DNA from: an uncultured Eubacteriales bacterium
Lineage (GTDB): Bacteria; Bacillota; Clostridia; Oscillospirales; Acutalibacteraceae
NCBI GenBank assembly: GCA_934561055.1
Contig: CAKTFN010000004.1
Span: 124,001 to 188,000, forward strand
Direction of reading: 5' to 3'
Length of the DNA stretch: 64,000 nucleotides
Shown: piece by piece, positions 58,748-64,000 of the stretch
Layout of the letters: every line of letters starts with the position of its first letter
Numbering within the stretch: position 1 is the first letter of the stretch
Translations under genes and position numbers: made by a program
Notes under the pieces: generated by a model
The model's input: only the letters and a program-made list of their open reading frames with translations
What the model was told of the DNA's origin: nothing
The model's database searches: none

Positions 58748-59655
58748 TTTTCATCACCTCCGACAAGGTTGATGAAATAGCTTTCAAGGCTTTCGTCATG
58801 TTCTTTGATGCTGTATACGATACAGTTTTCTTTTTCAAGTGCCGAAACAAGTTCGGTAACCTGAAAATCGGCGTATATGTCGGCCTTTGAATTGTCAATG
58901 ATTTTGTATTCAAAGCCTTTTGAATCGAGAACGTACGAAAGCGTTTTAATGTTGCTGACCTCAATGCGAACGCATTTTCTGCACTGCATTTCAAGTTCTT
59001 CGGTGCTCATTTCTTTGATGATACTGCCTTTGTCAATGAAACCGTAATGAGTTGCAACCTTTGAAAGCTCGTCAAGGATGTGACTTGAGACAAGAACGGT
59101 CACTTGCTTTTCACGGTTGAGTTTTAAGATAAGTTCGCGCATTTCGATAATACCTTGCGGATCAAGTCCGTTCATCGGTTCATCAAGAACAAGAAAATCC
59201 GGATCGCCGCAAAGCGCAATCGCAATTGCGAGTCTTTGGCGCATACCGAGCGAAAAACGACCGGCTTTCTTTTTGTCCGAATCGGACAGACCGACAAGAG
59301 AAAGAAGTTCTTCTATTTTGTCGAACGACGGAAGGCCGAGCACCCTGTACTGCTGTTTAAGGTTTTCTTTTGCCGTCATATCTCGATAGATTGCCGGCGT
59401 TTCAACAAGCGCTCCGATTCTTCGGCGGGCTTTATAAATCTCTTTTGTTCCGTTTTGTGCGCCGTAAAGTTCAATTTTTCCGTCGGTCGGTTCCTGCAAA
59501 CCGCAGATGAGTCGTATAAGCGTTGTTTTTCCGGCGCCGTTTCTTCCGATAAAGCCGTAGATTGAGCCTTTCGGAACGTGCATCGAAAGTCCGTTCAATG
59601 CGGTGAATTTTCGATAGCGTTTTGTCAGCGCATCTGTTTCAAGCACATATTCCAT
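58744..59655 (-). CDS. ABC transporter ATP-binding protein (BcrA/antibiotic-immunity type)
   Basis: 303 residues: Walker A GRNGAGKTT (about 38-46), Q-loop GALVETPAIYRDMT, signature FSLGMRQRLAIAIAL, Walker B FLVLDEPMNGLDPQG, SSHILDELSKVA. The E/Q-loop and the ~80-residue C-terminal extension are those of BcrA-like exporters. RBS AAGGAGG. Preceded by direct repeats that may bind the adjacent response regulator. Confidence 0.92.
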   Translation of the reverse strand: MEYVLETDALTKRYRKFTALNGLSMHVPKGSIYGFIGRNGAGKTTLIRLICGLQEPTDGKIELYGAQNGTKEIYKARRRIGALVETPAIYRDMTAKENLKQQYRVLGLPSFDKIEELLSLVGLSDSDKKKAGRFSLGMRQRLAIAIALCGDPDFLVLDEPMNGLDPQGIIEMRELILKLNREKQVTVLVSSHILDELSKVATHYGFIDKGSIIKEMSTEELEMQCRKCVRIEVSNIKTLSYVLDSKGFEYKIIDNSKADIYADFQVTELVSALEKENCIVYSIKEHDESLESYFINLVGGDEK

Positions 59656-59703
59656 GTATCAAATACCTCCTTTTGCCTGATGAACACAGTTTACACGGCA
59701 AAA

Positions 59704-59746
59704 GTTAAGAAAGCGGTTAAGAAAAAGGTAAAGAAAAGGTTAAGAT
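59704..59746 (-). promoter_or_regulatory. Direct-repeat array, likely response-regulator sites
   Basis: Four copies of GTTAAG/GTAAAG on the plus strand begin at 59705, 59717, 59729 and 59740, roughly one helical turn apart. They lie between the regulator stop and the transporter start, upstream of a possible -10 TAAACT (59688-59693, minus strand) that has no good -35. This fits an activator-dependent promoter. Confidence 0.55.
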
Positions 59747-59748
59747 CA

Positions 59749-60408
59749 TCACCCGATTTTAAAACCGATTCCCCAAACGCTTTCGATGTAATCTTTTTCG
59801 CTTTGTTCGCGAAGCTTTTTTCTGAGATTACTCACATGAACTTTCAGCGAGGATTCAACGCAGTCCGGCGTTTCAAAGCTGAGCTTGTCAAGAAGAACCG
59901 ACTTTGCAACAACGCTGCCTTTGTTTTGAAGCAAAATTTTAAGTATCGAAAACTCCGTTCTTGTCAGCTTGACCTCTTTTTCCGAAACATAAACCCTGTG
60001 CGAATTTTCGTCAAGCGTGATTTCCTCAAATGTCATCAAAGGCGAAAAAGGAAGTTTTTCCGCATTTTTCAGTTGAAGCTTTATTCGTGCAACAAGCTCA
60101 CGAATATCGAACGGCTTTGTAACATAGTCTGCCGCACCGCCTAAAAGAAGATTGACTTTGTTTTCAATGTCAATCTTTGCGCTTACGACGATTACGGGAA
60201 TGTCTCGGATTTTTTTTAGAACATTTTCGCCGCAAACGCCGGGAAGCATAAGGTCAAGCAAAACAAGGTCGGGCTTTTTCTGCTCAAGAACAAGCAGAGC
60301 TTCACTGCCCGAAAAGGCGCGTATAACACAAAAGCCCTCTTTTTCAAGCACTTCAAAAAGCATATTGTTTATATTTTCGTCATCGTCAACAATCAGTATA
60401 GTTTTCAT
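59749..60408 (-). CDS. OmpR-family response regulator
   Basis: 219 residues: receiver domain (1-115) with acidic pocket DDD at 8-10, phospho-acceptor D52 in LLDLMLPG and the switch Lys in VTKPF; winged-helix effector domain (about 125-219) with VKLTRTEFSILKILLQNKG and VHVSNLRKKL. RBS CGGAGG. Its gene has its own consensus promoter and precedes the transporter and kinase genes. Confidence 0.93.
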   Translation of the reverse strand: MKTILIVDDDENINNMLFEVLEKEGFCVIRAFSGSEALLVLEQKKPDLVLLDLMLPGVCGENVLKKIRDIPVIVVSAKIDIENKVNLLLGGAADYVTKPFDIRELVARIKLQLKNAEKLPFSPLMTFEEITLDENSHRVYVSEKEVKLTRTEFSILKILLQNKGSVVAKSVLLDKLSFETPDCVESSLKVHVSNLRKKLREQSEKDYIESVWGIGFKIG

Positions 60409-60446
60409 TTTTCCTCCGAAAGGCTATAGGTTAGTTATATGCTTGC

Positions 60447-60475
60447 ATTATAACTCTCAACATTATTCAAGTCAA
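60447..60475 (-). promoter_or_regulatory. SigA promoter of the response regulator gene
   Basis: Minus strand TTGACT, 17-base spacer, TATAAT. Confidence 0.75.
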
Positions 60476-60772
60476 TAATCGGTTTCGGTATCGTCATTAA
60501 AAATAATCATAACAAAACCGGGAATACTGTTTTGAAGGTACGCCGAAAGTTTTATCTTTGTTGAAAAAGCTCATAAAATTTATATGCACTATATGATGAA
60601 AGCCGTGCGGAAAAGGCCGAAAGGAAAGTAAACCGCAGACGACATAAGTATCGGCGAAACGGACAGACCTTGAACAGACACCGCAGAGCCAAAAAGTATT
60701 GTTCAGTTTTTACAAACTCTTTAGAAGTTTTTGATAAAAAGAGGATTATTTGACAAATTTCAGAAAATGGTC
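60476..60772. other. Gene-free stretch upstream of the dapA promoter
   Basis: An uninterrupted minus-strand frame of 85 codons (60552-60809) is present but has no ribosome site, a Phe/Leu/Ser-heavy composition and runs across the dapA promoter. It looks like a dispersed-repeat frame rather than a gene. Confidence 0.4.
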
Positions 60773-60801
60773 TTGACAGCAGTGAAGCATTGTGATAAGC
60801 T
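60773..60801 (+). promoter_or_regulatory. Probable promoter of the lysine operon
   Basis: TTGACA, 17-base spacer, TAAGCT (a weak -10), about 60 bases before the riboswitch. Confidence 0.5.
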
Positions 60802-60861
60802 TCAATCATAAGCTCGGAAGAAAAGTTTCGAGTGAATTAATAACAGAATATTTCAATTAAA

Positions 60862-61022
60862 GATAGAGGTGCATCGTCTCATCAGTATTTCCGGCGTCAA
60901 AGCCGATTGAGCAGAATCGGGTCGGAAAGAAAGGGAGCGTTGCCGAAAGGAGCCGAGGCGAAGGCTTTCTTGGGCGCACGGAATAAGATCCATGCGACTG
61001 TCGCAATTTGCGGAGTGCTATT
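60862..61022 (+). promoter_or_regulatory. Lysine riboswitch (L box)
   Basis: Conserved blocks in order: AGATAGAGGTGCATC, AGTA, GGGAGCGTTGCCGAAAGG, GGCTTTCTTGGGC, GCGACTGTCGC and GGAGTGCTAT, the last pairing with the first as P1. Its position before dapA agrees. Confidence 0.93.
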
Positions 61023-61069
61023 ATAATTGTTGCAAGGCGGTTTTTTCCGTTTTGTTCAGTGCGATTTTA

Positions 61070-61097
61070 ATGGCCGAAGTTTTCGGTCATTTTTTTA
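61070..61097 (+). terminator. Riboswitch-controlled terminator of the lysine operon
   Basis: ATGGCCGA / TCGGTCAT stem (one G-U), then TTTTTTT, between aptamer and dapA. Confidence 0.8.
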
Positions 61098-61165
61098 TTC
61101 CCGGCTTTTCCGAAAAACTTGCACATTTTGATTGAACAATTCTGAATTTTCAGGAGGCATACTTT

Positions 61166-62056
61166 ATGAAGACCAAGACAATTTTTAAGGGCGCTGCAAC
61201 CGCTCTTGTCACACCGCTCAACGAAAACGGAATCGACTATGAAAATTTTGAACGCCTTCTTAAATGGCAGGTTGACGAAGGAATCAATGCGCTCGTCATT
61301 TGCGGAACTTCCGGCGAAGGTTCAACCCTTTCCGATGCGGAGCATAAAGCCGCACTCAAGTTTGCTTATGACGTTGTCGGAGGAAAAGTTCCGATGATTG
61401 CCGGAACGGGTTCAAACGACACTGCTTACGCAATTGAGCTGACAAAATTTGCATGTGAAATCGGCTATGACGCAATGCTCGTTGTAACGCCGTATTATAA
61501 CAAGGCGACTCAGAACGGTCTTGTAAAAATGTTTGAAACGATTGCCGACGCTTCAACAAAACCGGTAATTCTTTATAACGTTCCTTCAAGAACCGGAGTA
61601 AACATCGAACCGGCAACTTATGCAAAGCTTGCCGAGCATCCGATGATTGCCGGAATCAAGGAGGCAAACGGAAACATTTCAAAAATTGTTGAAACCAAGG
61701 CTCTTGTCGGTGACAGACTCGACATCTGGTCGGGCAACGATGACGAAATCGTTCCGATTCTTGCCTGCGGCGGAAGCGGTGTAATTTCCGTTCTTTCAAA
61801 CGTTCTTCCGAAAAAGACCGTTGAACTTTGCAACCGTTTCTTTGAAGGCGACGTTGAAGGAAGCATGGCTCTTCAGTGCGAGATGATGAGCCTCATCAAG
61901 GCTCTTTTCTGCGAGGTTAACCCGATTCCCGCGAAGGCCGCCGTTGCCGCAATGGGCTTTTGCGAAAACTATGTCCGTCTTCCGCTGACCGTTATGGAGG
62001 AAGAACACGAAAAGGTTCTTCTTCAGTGTATGCGTGAGCAGGGACTTAACGTTTGA
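61166..62056 (+). CDS. dapA: 4-Hydroxy-tetrahydrodipicolinate synthase
   Basis: Condenses pyruvate with aspartate semialdehyde, the committed lysine/DAP step. 296 residues: TALVTPLNENG, CGTSGEGSTLSD, VTPYYNKATQNG with the catalytic-triad Tyr, YNVPSRTGV and IKEANGN with the Schiff-base Lys, and SGNDDE. RBS CAGGAGG. First gene under the lysine riboswitch. Confidence 0.96.
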   Translation: MKTKTIFKGAATALVTPLNENGIDYENFERLLKWQVDEGINALVICGTSGEGSTLSDAEHKAALKFAYDVVGGKVPMIAGTGSNDTAYAIELTKFACEIGYDAMLVVTPYYNKATQNGLVKMFETIADASTKPVILYNVPSRTGVNIEPATYAKLAEHPMIAGIKEANGNISKIVETKALVGDRLDIWSGNDDEIVPILACGGSGVISVLSNVLPKKTVELCNRFFEGDVEGSMALQCEMMSLIKALFCEVNPIPAKAAVAAMGFCENYVRLPLTVMEEEHEKVLLQCMREQGLNV

Positions 62057-62071
62057 ACCGGGGTGAAATGA

Positions 62072-62812
62072 ATGAAAATTATCGTTAACGGTGCCGGGGG
62101 AAGAATGGGAAACGTTCTTTGCTCCCTCATTGAAAAAAGCGACGGAAAAGAGATTGCCGCAAAAGTCAGTGCGGAATTTGAATCGGATCCGACTTCCCTT
62201 GTTTTCAAAAGTATTGGTGAATTCGACGGAGAAGCGGACATGATCATCGACTTTTCCCATCACAGCGCAACAAACGAAATTTGCGATTATGCGGTGAAAC
62301 GTTCGCTCCCGATTATCATTTCGACAACGGGTCAGACCGAAGAGGAACTTTTGAAAATTGAGGAAACATCGAAATCCGTTCCCGTCTTCAAAAGCGGAAA
62401 TATGTCACTCGGTGTTGCGCTTATCGGCTGCCTTGCAAAAATTGCGGCGAAAGCTTTTCCCGAGGCAGACGTTGAAATCATTGAAAAGCACCACAACAGA
62501 AAGCTTGACGTTCCCAGCGGAACGGCACTTCTTCTTGCCGATCAGATCAAAAGCGTAAGACCCGAAAGCACATATAACATCGGCCGCCACGAAAACGGAA
62601 AAAGAACAAAAGAAGAAATCGGAATCCATTCCGTGAGAATGGGAAACGAGGTCGGAACGCATGAAATCATTTTTGCAACCGATTCTCAGGTGATCACAAT
62701 CACTCACAAGGCCGAAAACCGCAACCTTTTTGCCGAAGGTGCCCTCAGTGCGGCTGATTTTCTCATTGAAAAAGGCGCAGGATATTACAATATGGATGAC
62801 ATGAATTGGTGA
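62072..62812 (+). CDS. dapB: 4-Hydroxy-tetrahydrodipicolinate reductase
   Basis: Reduces the DapA product to tetrahydrodipicolinate. 246 residues: nucleotide loop VNGAGGRMGNVL, STTGQTEEEL, the substrate/catalytic segment EIIEKHHNRKLDVPSGTAL with the catalytic His and Lys, and GNEVGTHEI. Starts 15 bases after dapA. Confidence 0.96.
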   Translation: MKIIVNGAGGRMGNVLCSLIEKSDGKEIAAKVSAEFESDPTSLVFKSIGEFDGEADMIIDFSHHSATNEICDYAVKRSLPIIISTTGQTEEELLKIEETSKSVPVFKSGNMSLGVALIGCLAKIAAKAFPEADVEIIEKHHNRKLDVPSGTALLLADQIKSVRPESTYNIGRHENGKRTKEEIGIHSVRMGNEVGTHEIIFATDSQVITITHKAENRNLFAEGALSAADFLIEKGAGYYNMDDMNW

Positions 62813-62837
62813 AACCGATTCAAGGAAAGGAAAACCA

Positions 62838-63530
62838 ATGGATGCATACGAGATTATTAATTATATTTCAACATCAAAAAAGAAAACGCCCGTAAAGCTT
62901 TATGTGAAGGAAAAGGAGAGAATTGATTACGGCTCTTCAAAAGTTTTCGGTGCGGGAGACAAAATCGTTTTCGGCGACTGGGAAGAGCTTCGGGAGATTA
63001 TCGAAAAAAACAGCGATAAAATCGAAGACATCGTGATTGAAAACGACAGAAGAAACAGCGGCGTTCCGATGCTTGAAATCAAAGATATTCCCGCAAGAAT
63101 CGAACCGGGCGCAATTATCAGAGAAAAAGTTTCAATCGGAAAGAACGCAGTAATCATGATGGGTGCGGTAATCAACATCGGTGCGGTCATCGGCGAAGAA
63201 ACGATGATTGACATGGGTGCGGTTCTCGGCGGAAGGGCAACTGTCGGTGCCCGTTGCCACATCGGCGCAGGCGCAGTTCTTGCCGGTGTAATCGAACCGG
63301 CGAGCGCAACCCCGGTAATCATTGAAGACGGTGTTCTCGTCGGCGCAAACGCAGTTGTGGTTGAAGGTGTTCACGTCGGAAAAAATGCGGTTGTTGCCGC
63401 CGGTGCGGTCGTTCTTGAAGATGTTCCGGAAAATGCGGTTGTTGCCGGAATGCCCGCAAGAATCATCAAGATGAAGGACGAAAAAACCGACTCGAAAACC
63501 GCAATCCTCGACGCACTGAGAAATATCTGA
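62838..63530 (+). CDS. dapH: Tetrahydrodipicolinate N-acetyltransferase
   Basis: Acetylates tetrahydrodipicolinate, so this organism uses the acetyl branch to meso-DAP rather than the succinyl or aminotransferase branch. 230 residues: N-terminal alpha domain (DAYEIINYISTSKKKTPVKLY), then left-handed beta-helix hexapeptide repeats (about 85-200; GKNAVIMMGAVINIGAVIGE, RCHIGAGAVLAGV) with the loop IEPASATPV. Closely follows Bacillus DapH as I remember it. Confidence 0.93.
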   Translation: MDAYEIINYISTSKKKTPVKLYVKEKERIDYGSSKVFGAGDKIVFGDWEELREIIEKNSDKIEDIVIENDRRNSGVPMLEIKDIPARIEPGAIIREKVSIGKNAVIMMGAVINIGAVIGEETMIDMGAVLGGRATVGARCHIGAGAVLAGVIEPASATPVIIEDGVLVGANAVVVEGVHVGKNAVVAAGAVVLEDVPENAVVAGMPARIIKMKDEKTDSKTAILDALRNI

Positions 63531-63547
63531 AAATCGGAGTGAATTTT

Positions 63548-64000
63548 ATGCACGACTATACTCTTCCGTTTGACAAAGAAACAATTGAAAAAATCAAAGA
63601 AACACATCCGACCCCGTTTTATCTTTATGACGAAGAAGGAATAAAAAACTGCGTTAAAAAAATTCAAAACGCTTTTTCCTGGAACAAAGGATATAAAGAA
63701 TATTTTGCCGTCAAAGCGACTCCGAACCCGGCGATTCTTCGCCTTCTTTCTTCCCTCGGCTGCGGGTTTGACTGCGCTTCTTCGGCGGAACTTACGATGG
63801 CTCAAAAGCTCGGAGTTGTCGGACAGAACATCATGTTCAGCTCAAACGATACGCCTGCCGGGGATTACCGCTTCGCAAGAGAACTCGGAGCGATTGTGAA
63901 CCTTGACGATTGCAGCCACATTGATTTTCTTTCGGAAAACGGCGGAATCGGCGAAACGGTCTGCATGAGATATAACCCGGGAACAAACTTCATTGTTCAA
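63548..64000 (+). CDS. lysA: Diaminopimelate decarboxylase, 3' end cut by window
   Basis: Final step of lysine synthesis, a PLP enzyme of the alanine-racemase fold. 151 codons are visible, from ATG after CGGAGTG to the window edge. Seen: TPFYLYDEEGIKNCV, the PLP-lysine motif EYFAVKATPNPAIL, GCGFDCASSAELTMA, and MFSSNDTPAGDYRFA. The reading frame is open to the last base. Its position after dapA-dapB-dapH under the lysine riboswitch supports LysA; carboxynorspermidine decarboxylase relatives are less likely. Confidence 0.9.
   Translation, partial: MHDYTLPFDKETIEKIKETHPTPFYLYDEEGIKNCVKKIQNAFSWNKGYKEYFAVKATPNPAILRLLSSLGCGFDCASSAELTMAQKLGVVGQNIMFSSNDTPAGDYRFARELGAIVNLDDCSHIDFLSENGGIGETVCMRYNPGTNFIVQ

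Noticed and set aside
1..64000. CRISPR arrays, prophage, transposase genes, rRNA and tRNA genes
   Set aside because: Looked for on both strands; no regular spacer arrays, integrase or transposase motifs, or tRNA/rRNA signatures were found.

Overview
This window looks like a chromosomal segment of an anaerobic, low-to-mid GC Gram-positive bacterium of the class Clostridia, probably a gut or rumen Oscillospirales/Ruminococcaceae relative. The basis is the Firmicutes-type leaders (T-box, lysine riboswitch, cobalamin riboswitch, PyrR-type leader), the acetylated lysine pathway (DapH), PyrK/PyrDB plus a PyrB/PyrI pair, strong AGGAGG ribosome sites, consensus SigA promoters, and small dispersed GC-rich hairpin repeats of a kind I associate with gut Clostridia. 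Lineage is inferred from gene content, not from a marker gene. I see no prophage, insertion sequence, CRISPR array, rRNA or tRNA.

Layout. 1-4450: the end of an adenylate-forming ligase, an SGNH-like surface protein, and the divergent tarI-tarJ pair for CDP-ribitol. 4450-5900: no protein genes; a nest of dispersed repeats, including a perfect 62-bp inverted repeat, surrounding a promoter-driven, strongly foldable RNA candidate. 5928-11354: mreBCD, a class B PBP and a MinD-like ATPase (cell shape and wall). 11400-15500: mgsA, then a T-box leader with hisS-aspS. 15591-19976: a secreted metallophosphoesterase, a small unannotated minus-strand gene, and an ECF sigma factor with a beta-propeller transmembrane partner. 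20036-26492: a cobalamin-riboswitch operon encoding a secreted beta-propeller, a full ECF transporter (T, fused A-A', S) and two DUF4430 (transcobalamin-like) surface proteins. 26497-30750: a four-repeat Ig-like (BIG2) surface protein, then serC-serA. 30761-34213: two MerR regulators with recognisable operators, a cupin, a flavodoxin and an M23 peptidase.

34222-38132: lexA, a second M23 protein, two very short genes for amphipathic peptides, a GtrA-like membrane protein and an MBL-fold hydrolase. 38217-41985: an amino-acid ABC transporter and a Trp-rich membrane protein. 42148-47542 (mostly minus strand): uppP, murD, a MATE transporter, a broken GNAT gene and a threonine-aldolase-like enzyme. 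47801-56869: a complete de novo pyrimidine operon pyrC-K-D-F-E-B-I-carB behind a PyrR-type leader, without carA. 56890-60475 (minus): a response regulator, ABC transporter and histidine kinase set with direct repeats that look like regulator sites. 60773-64000: a lysine riboswitch with dapA-dapB-dapH-lysA, the last gene cut by the window edge.

The items most worth following are the B12 operon with transcobalamin-like surface proteins, the unassigned structured RNA between inverted repeats, and the stand-alone amphipathic peptide genes whose sequence style recurs as C-terminal tails on secreted proteins in the same window.
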